Assembly (NCBI GenBank): GCA_041737835.1
Contig: JBGSQY010000004.1
DNA: 64,000 nucleotides
Reading direction: 5' to 3' (one strand)
DNA from: Bythopirellula sp041737835
GTDB taxonomy: Bacteria; Planctomycetota; Planctomycetia; Pirellulales; Lacipirellulaceae
The translations under genes and the position numbers were made by a program. This document shows positions 24,985 through 34,124 of this stretch, one piece after another. Numbering within the stretch: the first letter of the stretch is position 1; each line of letters begins with the position of its first letter. The notes below the pieces were generated by a model. That model was not told the DNA's origin and did not search any database. It saw only the letters and a list, made by a program, of their open reading frames with translations.

Positions 24985-26184
24985 TTAAGCTTCCAGGGTC
25001 GCTAGCGCCACGGCCAAACGGCAGCCTTGCGCGAATTCCGGCAAGTCGACGTATTCTTTGATCGTGTGGATCTCGTACTGGCCCGCGCCGATCGTGACGG
25101 TCGGCACGCCGTGCTTATCGAGCCAATTCGCGTCCAAACCGCCGTTGGAAAAAACGGTTGTCGGCTTGAGGCCAATCGCTTCGACGGCCCGCTTGGCATG
25201 TTTCACGGCGGGGGAATCATCGGCCAAGTTGAACGGCGGATAGGATTTCACGGCCGTGAATTTCACCTCCGCCGTTTCGCCGTCGACGTCTTTCACTTCG
25301 GCCTGCGCCTTTTCGAAGACCTGGCGATAGGCGTCGGCAATCGTCGCCGCGAACGCCGCATCGGAGCTGCGGGCTTCGCCTTTGATATGCACGTAGTCGG
25401 TCACGACGTTCGTGGCATCCCCGGCAGGCTTGTTGTTCTTGCCGCCGAATACCCCGGGATTGCTTGTTCCTTTGCCCTCGGGCTTGACCACTTTGCCGAA
25501 CCAACCCGAGCGATGGGCTTCGGTGAGCGCGATCGAAGCGACCAGCGTTGCCGAAATGCCTTTTTCGGGGGCAACACCAGCGTGCGAGGCTTTGCCTTTG
25601 ATCTCGACGTCCCAATTCTGTTGGCCCACCGCGCCGGTGATCAAGTCCGATGCGAGTTTGCTATCGACATTGAAACACATGACGGCCCCTTCGAGATCTT
25701 TGGGGTCCAGTTCGCGGGCACCATGCAGGCCACTTTCTTCACGGACGGTGAATAGTAGCGTAATCGGTGGATGCGGCAGTTTATTCTTGTAAAGCGTCTC
25801 GACCAAACTCACGAGCACGGCACAGCCGGTGCGATTGTCGCCCCCCAGTGCGGTCGTTCCGTCGGTGACGATACGGTCCCCTTCGCGTTTAGGTTTCGCG
25901 CCGGCACACAAGGGCACGGTATCCAAATGCGTCGAGAACAATAGTCGCGGCCCCGGGCGCGTGCCCGGCAAGCTGACGATGAGATTCCCCGTTTCGGTCG
26001 GCAAGGGAATGCGTTCGTTCACGGTATCGAAGCGAATCGCCGACGCGGGAACACCCACTTTTTTCAAAGCGTCGGACACCGCTTCGGCAATCGCCTTCTC
26101 TTGGCCGGTGACACCTTCGACCCGCAAGAATCGCATGAGATGATCTTCCGCCGCCTTCACGTCGAGGGGAATTGAGTTCGCCAT
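24985..26184 (-). CDS. M20-family metallopeptidase (PepT-like)
   Basis: This 399-residue dizinc peptidase has an intact metal site: His86 and Asp88 (STHLDT), bridging Asp116 (GGDNRTG), catalytic Glu149 and metal-binding Glu150 (REESGLHG), Asp174 (FNVDSK) and a C-terminal His near 376 (YEIHTIKEYV). The middle part is the dimerisation domain (KASHAGVAPEKGISA). The overall pattern is closest to PepT or 'peptidase T-like' proteins, which cleave small peptides or related amides. It lies 30 bases downstream of an AbgT-family transporter on the same strand, recalling the abgA/abgB plus abgT arrangement for p-aminobenzoyl-glutamate use. That substrate is an inference. Confidence 0.88.
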   Translation of the reverse strand: MANSIPLDVKAAEDHLMRFLRVEGVTGQEKAIAEAVSDALKKVGVPASAIRFDTVNERIPLPTETGNLIVSLPGTRPGPRLLFSTHLDTVPLCAGAKPKREGDRIVTDGTTALGGDNRTGCAVLVSLVETLYKNKLPHPPITLLFTVREESGLHGARELDPKDLEGAVMCFNVDSKLASDLITGAVGQQNWDVEIKGKASHAGVAPEKGISATLVASIALTEAHRSGWFGKVVKPEGKGTSNPGVFGGKNNKPAGDATNVVTDYVHIKGEARSSDAAFAATIADAYRQVFEKAQAEVKDVDGETAEVKFTAVKSYPPFNLADDSPAVKHAKRAVEAIGLKPTTVFSNGGLDANWLDKHGVPTVTIGAGQYEIHTIKEYVDLPEFAQGCRLAVALATLEA

Positions 26185-26214
26185 GATTGTTTACCTCAAA
26201 TGAATGGAAAATTT

Positions 26215-27831
26215 TTACAGACCCCAAGGAAGTCCCATGACTTGCCAGGCGACAAACAGTGCGGTCCAGAGCAGGAACATCCACACGACGTACGGCAACA
26301 TCAGCGCGACCAACGTGCCGACGCCAGCATTCTTGTCATATTTTTGGCAGAATGTCACCACGAGCGCAAAATACGCATTGAGGGGCGTGATCGTATTGAT
26401 TGGCGAATCGCCGATGCGATACGCGGCCAGCACCGCTTCGGGATCGACGTCGAGCTTCACCAGCAGCGGCACGAAAATCGGCGCGAAGATGGCCCACTTG
26501 GCGATGGCCCCCGTGATGAGCAAATCGAGAATCGCCACGACCACGATAAAGCCGATCAGCAGCCACAGCGGGCCGATGTTAGCGTCTTGCAGAACGCTGG
26601 CCATCTTCACGGCGAGGATTGTCCCCATGTTGGTGTAATTAAAGTACGCGATGAACTGGCTGATGATGAGCAACAAGAAAATCAATCCGCCAAGATTCGA
26701 AATCGCTTTCTCCATCGCTTTGATCACGGCGGTGGAGCTATTCATGGTTTTGGCCCCCCAGCCGTAGGCGATGCCGGTCACCATAAAAAGCACCATGATC
26801 ACGGCGATCAGTCCGTTCATGAAGGGCGAGTTGCCAATGATCGAACCGGTTTCCGGGTCACGCAGCGGTGCGCCGGGTGGCAAGGTCAGTAAGCCAAAGA
26901 AGACCAACACACCGACCAAGGCCCAGCCGGCGTAACGCAGGCCACGGGATTCGTCGGCCGAGAGGCCTTCGCTTTTTTCATCCTTCTTCGCGGACTGGTA
27001 CTTACCCAAGCGAGGTTCGATTACTTTTTCGGTAATCAGCGCAATCAGCACGGTGAGAAACAACACCGACACGATGGAAAACCAGAGATTGGCCGTGAGG
27101 CCGATCGTGAGGTCGGGGTTCACCAATTGAATCGCATCGTTAGTGAACTCGGTGAGAATCGCGTCGAGCGGTTTGATGAGCATGTTGACCGTAAAGGCCC
27201 CCGCGACGGCGGCAAAGCCCGCGGCAAGTCCGGCGAGCGGGTGGCGACCGACGCTCAAAAACGCCGTTCCCGCAAGGGGAATCAACACCAAATAACCCGC
27301 GTCGGCGGCAATGCTGGAAAGAATGCCCACAAGCACCAAAAAATAAGTGAGGGCTCCCTTGGGCGACACGATCACGAGCTTGCGAATCAACGCGTTCACA
27401 AGGCCCGACTCTTCAGCCACACCGACGCCGACCATCGCCACGATGATCAAACCGACGGCCGTGAAACTCATGAAGCTGGGAATGAGCGTCGTATAGATGA
27501 AGCGCATGCCGTCGAAGGTCAACAAGCTCCGCACACTCGTCGTGGTGGTTTCGACTTCATACGACGTGGGAAGTTCCACACCGTAGGCCACGTCGGTGCC
27601 GAGTTGGTACGTGTCGTAGGGATTGGCTTGTTTGATCGTTTCGTATTCCGTGGGGACGATCACTTCGTGGGTCTCCCCGGCCCCCGCGAGATACAACACG
27701 TGTGAGAGCACGATCACCAGCGCGATCAAAATCAAAAAGATGATCGCCGGGTGAGGGACTTTATTCCCGACGCGCTCGACAACATCCAGCAGTTTCTGAA
27801 CAGTGGACTTGGAAGCTTCTTTCGTGGCCAT
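26215..27831 (-). CDS. AbgT-family transporter (second paralog)
   Basis: This 538-residue membrane protein has the same start and core as the paralog at 21176: KLLDVVERVGNKVPHPAIIFLILIA, SIAADAGYLVLIPLAG, AGAFTVNMLIKPLDAILTEFTNDA and YRIGDSPINTITPLNAYF. It has a longer soluble loop after the first helix (about 45-100). The gene is followed on the same strand by the M20 peptidase, so import of an amide substrate followed by hydrolysis is the natural reading. The SLC13 permease gene ends 36 bases upstream, so a longer transcript is possible. Confidence 0.9.
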   Translation of the reverse strand: MATKEASKSTVQKLLDVVERVGNKVPHPAIIFLILIALVIVLSHVLYLAGAGETHEVIVPTEYETIKQANPYDTYQLGTDVAYGVELPTSYEVETTTTSVRSLLTFDGMRFIYTTLIPSFMSFTAVGLIIVAMVGVGVAEESGLVNALIRKLVIVSPKGALTYFLVLVGILSSIAADAGYLVLIPLAGTAFLSVGRHPLAGLAAGFAAVAGAFTVNMLIKPLDAILTEFTNDAIQLVNPDLTIGLTANLWFSIVSVLFLTVLIALITEKVIEPRLGKYQSAKKDEKSEGLSADESRGLRYAGWALVGVLVFFGLLTLPPGAPLRDPETGSIIGNSPFMNGLIAVIMVLFMVTGIAYGWGAKTMNSSTAVIKAMEKAISNLGGLIFLLLIISQFIAYFNYTNMGTILAVKMASVLQDANIGPLWLLIGFIVVVAILDLLITGAIAKWAIFAPIFVPLLVKLDVDPEAVLAAYRIGDSPINTITPLNAYFALVVTFCQKYDKNAGVGTLVALMLPYVVWMFLLWTALFVAWQVMGLPWGL

Positions 27832-27867
27832 TTGTGGTCCTTTCGGGAATAAACAACCAGCCGGGAA

Positions 27868-29685
27868 TTAAAACGGTAGTAGCCATGGTACCATCGCGAC
27901 ACTCACCACCAACACAACCAAGCTAAAGGGGACACCTACTTTGACGAAATCGCCAAACGTGTAGTTGCCCGGCGTGACCACCAACGTGTTCACGGGTGAC
28001 GAAACCGGAGTCATGAACGCGGTCGACGCGGCCAGGGCCACGATCATCGCAAACGGGTAGGGCGAGGCATTGAAGTCCCCAGCAATCGCCAGTGCCACGG
28101 GGGCCATCAACACGGCAGTCGCCGTATTGGAAATGAACATCCCCAAAATCGCCGTGATCGCAAACAAGGTGGCGAGCACAACTCGTGGACCGGCATTGCC
28201 AATCACATTCATCAATCCATCCGCGGCCATTTCGACACCGCCGGTCCGTTCGAGTGCGAGCGAAAAGGGCAACATGCCGACGATCAGCACCAACGTCTTC
28301 CAATCGATCGCGCGGTAGGCACTGTTGAGATCGATGCAGCCGAGGGCCCCCATCAACAAGCAGCCAATCAACGCGGCTTGCACGTTGGGGACCACACCAC
28401 TGACCATCAGCACGATCACCAACAACAGACAAAATACAGCCTGCGCCATCCTGCCGGGGACCGGCAAAACTTCATCAAGTTCCACGGGCGTGTTGTAGAC
28501 CACCACGTCGCGGCCCACTCCCGAGAGATTGCGAATCGCTGTCCAGGGACCTATCACCAAGAGCGTATCACCGATTTTCAGTTTTTCTTCGCGCAAACCC
28601 ACTTCATAGGTATCCTGCCCACGGCGCAGACCGATCACGGTCAGGCGATACTTGCGGCGAAAGTCGATCTCGATCAACGTTTTGTCGATCAACTCCGAGT
28701 TCGCCGGCAGGATCACTTCGGCCATGCCGATTTCTTGCGAACGATCGGTGAAGTAACCGCCCGTCATGGGGAGTTCGGTGAGGCCGTAGCGCTGCCGGAG
28801 TTCTTCGAGCCGCGCGTTTTCTGCAAACAGATCGACGAACAAAATATCGCCGACGCGAATTTCGGTGCTGGGGCTGGGTTGAATCAAAGAGCCGTGCCGC
28901 TCGATGGCAACCAAATTCGCCCCCGAGTTGTCGCGCATCCGGGCGTCGGCCACCGATTTTCCCACCAAGGGTGAGCTTTCGAGCACGCGGACCCGATGCT
29001 CGCGGTTGGCAAGTTTGTATTCTTGCACCCAATCAAGCAGCGTTGTCCGCCGCGAGAGACTCTCATCACCCACCTGGCCCGTGCTCAGCCAACGCCGCGC
29101 GAACAGCATGTAGCCAATCCCTAAAGCCAGAATCGGCATGCCGAACGGAGTGAAGCTAAAAAATTGAAAACCCTCGGCCCCATGCCGCGTAAGTTCGCTG
29201 TTGACCACCAAGTTGGGGGCAGTCGCCACGAGCGTCATCATGCCACTGATCAATGCGGCGGAACTCAGCGGCATCATCAATTGGCTCGGCGCCGTGCCGG
29301 TGCTTTGAGCGATTCGTAACGCCACGGGAATAAAGATCGCCGTCACGGCCGTGGAGCTCATCATCGAGCCCAAGCCGCAGACCACGAGCATCAACAGCAC
29401 GAGTAACTTTGTTTCGCTGCTACCCGCTTTGGCGGTCAGCCAATCGCCCAGATAACGCGCGACGCCCGTGCGGACCAAGCCATCACCAATCACAAACAGC
29501 GCGGCAATCAGCACGATGTTCGGATCACTAAATCCTGTGAGCGCTTCGCCCATGCTGAGCACACCCGTGAAAGGCAATGCCGTCAACATAATCAACGCGA
29601 CGGCATCCATGCGGGGCTTGTTGATCGCGAACATGATGATCGCGGTCACGAGCAACAACAACACAACGACGAGCTCAAAACTCAT
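27868..29685 (-). CDS. SLC13-family permease with TrkA-C domains
   Basis: The protein has 605 residues from ATG 29685 (MSFELVVVLL); the frame extends to 29751, but the first hydrophobic helix starts at this ATG. Two groups of membrane helices flank a soluble middle (about 205-395) with two TrkA-C/RCK_C-like domains (LVGKSVADARMRDNSG; SELIDKTLIEIDFRRKY). The motifs SDPNIVLIAALFVIG, SSTAVTAIFIPVAL and SNTATAVLMAPVAL fit the DASS/SLC13 anion symporters. Members bring in dicarboxylates, sulfate or similar anions. The substrate is unknown. It lies between a porin and an AbgT transporter, all on the minus strand. Confidence 0.88.
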   Translation of the reverse strand: MSFELVVVLLLLVTAIIMFAINKPRMDAVALIMLTALPFTGVLSMGEALTGFSDPNIVLIAALFVIGDGLVRTGVARYLGDWLTAKAGSSETKLLVLLMLVVCGLGSMMSSTAVTAIFIPVALRIAQSTGTAPSQLMMPLSSAALISGMMTLVATAPNLVVNSELTRHGAEGFQFFSFTPFGMPILALGIGYMLFARRWLSTGQVGDESLSRRTTLLDWVQEYKLANREHRVRVLESSPLVGKSVADARMRDNSGANLVAIERHGSLIQPSPSTEIRVGDILFVDLFAENARLEELRQRYGLTELPMTGGYFTDRSQEIGMAEVILPANSELIDKTLIEIDFRRKYRLTVIGLRRGQDTYEVGLREEKLKIGDTLLVIGPWTAIRNLSGVGRDVVVYNTPVELDEVLPVPGRMAQAVFCLLLVIVLMVSGVVPNVQAALIGCLLMGALGCIDLNSAYRAIDWKTLVLIVGMLPFSLALERTGGVEMAADGLMNVIGNAGPRVVLATLFAITAILGMFISNTATAVLMAPVALAIAGDFNASPYPFAMIVALAASTAFMTPVSSPVNTLVVTPGNYTFGDFVKVGVPFSLVVLVVSVAMVPWLLPF

Positions 29686-29834
29686 GTGTTCCAAACAATT
29701 GAAGAGTTCGTGGCGAAATAGTGCAGTGTTGGCCGTTCCGTCGCCAAACACACGATCATTTATAATCTGGCTGTTTGGTGACCACCAGTGGAAAGGTGAT
29801 TGATTCCCCGTGAAAAGCTGTGATTTTCACACAC

Positions 29835-31424
29835 TTAGAAGTTGTATTGCAGCAGTGCGTCGATGCGGTTGGCGTCGGCGGATTGGCCGTTGAAATTCAC
29901 GCGCTCGCCCCACAGATATTCGATGCCACACGACAACCGTGGAATGGGGAGCCACCACAAACTGGTGGCCAGATAGGTGCCCGATTCATAAGTCGTACCC
30001 GGCTGGCCGATGTTGTCGTCGGCGTGGGCTTGCGAGTAGGTCGTGTTGCACAGCCAACTTGCGTTGAACCAATGTTCGTAACTCGCGTTCCAACCCAGTG
30101 CATCAACCAATTCAAATTCTCCGGTGATCGGGTTCACTTGCCCGTCGAGCCCTTGGCCGACGAGGTCTTGCACATAACGGCCGATGCCCGGGCCCCATGT
30201 GCATTGCATCAACATCCGGCTCCGCGTAAGTCCCGAAGGATCGGGATCGTGGACGGGATCGGTACACATCAACATGGCCCACGGATGAATGACCGCGCTG
30301 CCGCTGACGCCCACCCCGGTTTCGGTTTCCGTTTCTCCGCCGGTGGGTCGATAACCGATCGAACGCAACAACGAAGAGACTTGCAAATGCCCCCGCGTGG
30401 CTTCAAATCTCAAGTGCGTGCTGAAGTCAGGGACTTCTTGCACCGCCGTCCCCAAACCGTTGGTCGTAATATCCGAGAAGGGGCGTTCCATCGCGGTGGC
30501 CCAATACAAACGGTCGGCAAGCGGCAACGTCATCCGCAGCGATGGCTGCCGTTGGTTGATCCACCCGTTGGGGCCATTGAAATCAACCAGGCTCGGCCAG
30601 TTCTGGGCGTCCATGAACGCGGAGTTTTGTTGCCCGAAGCGAAAGATACCGAAGTCGACAAAGGCATGACGCAAACGAAACGGATTGCCGCCGCCACCTG
30701 CCGCTTGAGCGGGGCCGTTGAAGAAGTCCCCTTCGATAAGCGTGTGGACGTTCCAATCGCGGAAGGTTGTCGGCGTCCACGATTCGATCCCAAAGCGGCT
30801 CATCCGCGCACTCACGTTGAAATTGCGGCCTTCTTCCTGCGGCACGGGAATCGTGTTCGGCACAAAGGCGTCGGTGCTGCCCATGGGATTGAAGTCGCCC
30901 AAGGCCATCAACCGCGCGAAGCCACGGAAGCGGAATGAGGTGGTTGATCCCGGCACGAGGAACGAACCGGGGAACATCCCTTGCGTCACATAGTTGCCAG
31001 ATCCTGTGCTGACGCGAACCGGCGTGGTGATCCGTGAAAATTCCGGCACTCCCGGCGCGTCTTGATAATCGCGAGGTTCGTAACCCCCAGGAGCGTAGTC
31101 GGGCAGGGCCCGCGCGCCGATGTCGGGCGTGTTGTAATACGCGGGATTGAAATAGTAGCTCGGAAATTGCGGAGCCGTGCGGCGATAAGTATCGTAATCG
31201 CGATACGCATCCGGCGCGTTCTGAATCAGGCCGGGGTCGTCCTCGAGCGCGTATTCCAGCGGTTGTTGCATCGCCACTTGCAGCGGTGCTTCTTCCAGAT
31301 TGTCGATTGGCTCTTCTTCAACAGGTGGCAGTTCCAGTTGCGCGACCGCCAATGGCGCGTACATAACGACGAACAACATCGTCGTGAGAGACGCTAACCA
31401 GCCGTGTACGCCACTAAAAGCCAT
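29835..31424 (-). CDS. DcaP-like outer-membrane porin
   Basis: The protein is about 529 residues if it starts at ATG 31424 (MAFSGVHG), which gives a normal signal peptide ending LAVAQ; the frame is open further to 31619. After a proline- and tyrosine-rich N-terminal region (30-140) come beta-barrel strands with the DcaP-type signatures RLRHAFVDFGIFRFGQQ and WPSLVDFNGPNGWINQRQP. The last residue is Phe (LLQYNF), as for BAM-inserted barrels. Members form channels for dicarboxylates or other small anions. Its place upstream of an SLC13 anion permease on the same strand fits joint outer- and inner-membrane uptake. Confidence 0.82.
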   Translation of the reverse strand: MAFSGVHGWLASLTTMLFVVMYAPLAVAQLELPPVEEEPIDNLEEAPLQVAMQQPLEYALEDDPGLIQNAPDAYRDYDTYRRTAPQFPSYYFNPAYYNTPDIGARALPDYAPGGYEPRDYQDAPGVPEFSRITTPVRVSTGSGNYVTQGMFPGSFLVPGSTTSFRFRGFARLMALGDFNPMGSTDAFVPNTIPVPQEEGRNFNVSARMSRFGIESWTPTTFRDWNVHTLIEGDFFNGPAQAAGGGGNPFRLRHAFVDFGIFRFGQQNSAFMDAQNWPSLVDFNGPNGWINQRQPSLRMTLPLADRLYWATAMERPFSDITTNGLGTAVQEVPDFSTHLRFEATRGHLQVSSLLRSIGYRPTGGETETETGVGVSGSAVIHPWAMLMCTDPVHDPDPSGLTRSRMLMQCTWGPGIGRYVQDLVGQGLDGQVNPITGEFELVDALGWNASYEHWFNASWLCNTTYSQAHADDNIGQPGTTYESGTYLATSLWWLPIPRLSCGIEYLWGERVNFNGQSADANRIDALLQYNF

Positions 31425-32001
31425 CGGAGAAACCGCCACAACGAAAAGAGTTCGCCGCGAAAGACGACGGAACACTCTACTTAATCGGCAAGGCTTTCCA
31501 CCAACACCAGAAATTGTGGTTGAAGCGTCACTAAGAAGAGGTGCCAGCAGGAGTTGTGATAGCAAATGCCTTTTACAACTCCCCCTAGCCCCTCCCGCAA
31601 GGGAGGGGGGATCAGCCAAGTTTCAAAATTTAACTGTACGTTTTGAAATACAAAGACGGCCTTAATGTTACTGCTGTTATATAGAAGCCACCGGCTGAAC
31701 ACGGTTGTTCGGCGAACAATAAGCCACCATACATGTCTTGTGGGCAATCACCTTGTCTGCTCGCGGTTCGCCATGAGCTGAATCACTACCAACCACGCGA
31801 ATCACCGCAGGCCATTCTTCGCAGTATTCGTCGGTCATTTTCAGAGCGATCAAAGATCCGCCAATTTCTCTCGTCGGCACGAGAGATGCTTCTTAAGTTT
31901 TGCTCATTCATTGTCGCGGCTGAGCGAATGCTCGAAAAACAAGAGAATCTGTCCAAGCTGCGTGGTGTTTCCCAGACCCGTGTTTCAGAGGGAGAACGAT
32001 C
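31425..32001. other. Divergent intergenic region with hairpin
   Basis: This 577-base space separates the porin gene (minus) from the DUF4142 gene (plus). It contains a hairpin CCCTCCC-GCAA-GGGAGGG near 31590-31607 and a smaller one, CTCTCGT...ACGAGAG, near 31867-31885. A 67-codon minus-strand frame at 31677-31880 is open, but nothing supports it beyond its openness. Two divergent promoters are expected here. Confidence 0.5.
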
Positions 32002-32850
32002 ATGAGAGTAGTTAGGTATTCAGCCTTGGTGTTGGGGCTCGTTTGTTGCAATTTGGCGATGGCCCAAACCCAAGTCGACATCGATGCCGATGTCAATCGC
32101 GGTGAGCGAGTTGAAGACCGCCGAGGTCAACTCGGCGAAAATCGCGACCAACGGCAAGACAATCGCCAAGATCGCCGTGCGAACCGCGAAGGCGTGGTGG
32201 ATCGCGTTGGTGATGCGATTGAAAACAATACAGCGAGCAACAATGCCAATCTCGATCAATTCATCGCGACTTGCCTGTTGATTGGCAATCAAGAAGAAGT
32301 CGCGATGGCTCAAGAAGCCGTTGATCGGGCCGAGAACAAGCAGGTCAAGGAATTCGCTCAAAAGTTAGTCGATGATCATCAAAAGGCGATTCAAAAGCTG
32401 CAGCAACATGCCAATCAAAGCATGGGCTTAAACGTGAACGGCGATGCGACCGCAGATCGTTCATCAGAGGGAGATAAGTATGTCTCAACTGATTCGGCAA
32501 CAGCTCAGCGTTATACTGCGAACAAAGTTGACATCAACAGTAGCAACATGGCCGGCAGTGGTGCGCTCAATCAAGTTCTGCAAATGAATCGCCAGGCGGC
32601 TCAAGAATGCTTGTCGATGACCAAGTCGATGATGCAAGAAAAGCAAGGCGCGGAATTTGACAAGGCGTTTGCCGGCAGCCAAATCGGTGCTCATGTGGGA
32701 ATGCTTGCCAAGCTGAAAGCCAGCCAGCAACATGCTTCGCCGGAGCTTGCTTCGATCATCAAAGAATCCGAGCAATCGGTGCAGCAACACTTGGATCATG
32801 CCAAGCAGTTGTGCCAGGAACTCGAATCGCAACAAGCGAGCAATCGCTAA
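32002..32850 (+). CDS. DUF4142 secreted protein
   Basis: This 282-residue protein has a signal peptide (hydrophobic 7-20, ending LAMA). A charged segment rich in Arg, Asp and Gln (30-70, RRGQLGENRDQRQDNRQDRR-like) precedes the DUF4142 domain, a ferritin-like four-helix bundle. Signatures are LDQFIATCLLIGNQEEVAMAQ (84-104), KQVKEFAQKLVDDHQKAIQKL (113-133) and FDKAFAGSQIGAHVGML (218-234). The domain is common in exported stress-related proteins; no metal-binding EXXH is evident. The gene is monocistronic with a strong terminator. Confidence 0.87.
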   Translation: MRVVRYSALVLGLVCCNLAMAQTQVDIDADVNRGERVEDRRGQLGENRDQRQDNRQDRRANREGVVDRVGDAIENNTASNNANLDQFIATCLLIGNQEEVAMAQEAVDRAENKQVKEFAQKLVDDHQKAIQKLQQHANQSMGLNVNGDATADRSSEGDKYVSTDSATAQRYTANKVDINSSNMAGSGALNQVLQMNRQAAQECLSMTKSMMQEKQGAEFDKAFAGSQIGAHVGMLAKLKASQQHASPELASIIKESEQSVQQHLDHAKQLCQELESQQASNR

Positions 32851-32871
32851 TTGTTGACGAATTCTCGATAG

Positions 32872-32906
32872 AGCCACCGTGTTCTTTAAAGCACGGTGGC
32901 TTTTTT
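32872..32906 (+). terminator. Intrinsic terminator of the DUF4142 gene
   Basis: A 10-base perfect stem AGCCACCGTG/CACGGTGGCT with a 10-base loop is followed by six Ts, 22 bases after the stop codon. Confidence 0.92.
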
Positions 32907-32920
32907 ATGCGCGTTCAAAG

Positions 32921-34114
32921 CTATTCAATCGCGATCGTGCGGAAGTTATCGAAGTTAAACTGCCCAAACGCGAACTGCGGGAACAAGCTGTATAAACCGC
33001 GCGTGAAATATTGGTGTATGAACTCGTCGGTCGCCTGAATTTGTGTCTTAGGCACGACCACGATATCGGAATCATTCAGCCAGATTTCGTCCGCTGGGGC
33101 AGGGCGGCGTCCGTAGAGTGCGCCCTTGATGTCGAGCATCGTCGCCATGAGCCGCCAATCGTCACCTCGGCGAAACACGACCACCTGACGCAAGTTGGCG
33201 CCGGGATGCCAACCACCAGCCATCGCGAGGGCTCCCATCAAAGTCGTGGGACCGGTGAGCGTGTATTGCCCCGGTTTGACGACTTCACCCAGAACATACA
33301 CATAGCGCGGGGCCCGCTGATCGAGCACCGGCGTGACGTCGACGCCGGGAATCGTCGCATTATATCGGGCATCGATTTCGTCGCTCAATTCTTCGAGCGT
33401 CAGCCCTTGGGCACACAAGGCACCAATGCCGGGCATATAAACCTTGCCCGCGGGGGTGACCGTCAACTTGAGATTGATACCACCCACGCCTTGCCGCGCG
33501 TCGACCGAAGCAATCAAATCTTGCAATCGCGTGTTGACTTTGATCGGAGTGACCGTGATCGCGGGGACCTTGTAATACTTTTTGTAAAGCTCTTCCAGAT
33601 GCTCGCGAAGACCATCAACAGTCATCCGTGCCGCGCGGACTTGCCCCAACAACGGGAGCGTAATCGTGCCGTCGGGTTGAACTTCAAGTTCACGGAAAAT
33701 GCGATCCCCGGAACCGGAGTTGTCGCTCGCGCTCGCCGAGGGGGCAGTATCGCCAGTGAGCGATTCCACGCGGACGACGTCGCCGACTTGCAGTTCGTAG
33801 GGCGTCGATGTTTCTTCACGAGTCAGACGAAACACAAACGCGATCTGATCGTCCACCCGCAGCCTATACTCGGGCACATGGGGTGTGCGGGCATGTCCGA
33901 CGTATTCCCCCTGGGCGTAGGATTGCCAATCGACGCTGTGCGTGCGGGCTTTCCAACCGACTTCGCCCTGTCCGACTCCCGCTGTGCTGTCGACCGACCA
34001 AATCGGAAAGGGTGCCGCGGGGTTCACGCATTCCTGCGCATGCACAAACGTCGCGCTCAGTAGCACGACAAGCGTCAGCCAAACTTCGCAACGAATCATT
34101 CGTGGAAAATTCAT
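32921..34114 (-). CDS. Polysaccharide biosynthesis/export protein (Wza-like)
   Basis: This 397-residue exported protein has a signal peptide (hydrophobic 11-26, ending VHA). A Poly_export domain covers about 100-200 (YELQVGDVVRVESL, LEVQPDGTITLPLLGQVRAARMT, LREHLEELYKKYYKVP). A second similar repeat (LKLTVTPAGKVYMPGIGALCAQGLTLEEL) follows, and then an SLBB-like domain (YVYVLGEVVKPGQYTLTGPTTLMGALAMAGGW, about 271-302). Such proteins form outer-membrane export channels for polysaccharides. No Wzc-like kinase or glycosyltransferase lies nearby. It begins ten bases after the TPR lipoprotein gene and is co-transcribed with it. Confidence 0.87.
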   Translation of the reverse strand: MNFPRMIRCEVWLTLVVLLSATFVHAQECVNPAAPFPIWSVDSTAGVGQGEVGWKARTHSVDWQSYAQGEYVGHARTPHVPEYRLRVDDQIAFVFRLTREETSTPYELQVGDVVRVESLTGDTAPSASASDNSGSGDRIFRELEVQPDGTITLPLLGQVRAARMTVDGLREHLEELYKKYYKVPAITVTPIKVNTRLQDLIASVDARQGVGGINLKLTVTPAGKVYMPGIGALCAQGLTLEELSDEIDARYNATIPGVDVTPVLDQRAPRYVYVLGEVVKPGQYTLTGPTTLMGALAMAGGWHPGANLRQVVVFRRGDDWRLMATMLDIKGALYGRRPAPADEIWLNDSDIVVVPKTQIQATDEFIHQYFTRGLYSLFPQFAFGQFNFDNFRTIAIE

Positions 34115-34124
34115 GGTGTGTGTC

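Noticed and set aside
31677..31880. 67-codon minus-strand frame between the porin and DUF4142 genes
   Set aside because: It has no Shine-Dalgarno, no recognisable domain and no neighbour support; left as non-coding.
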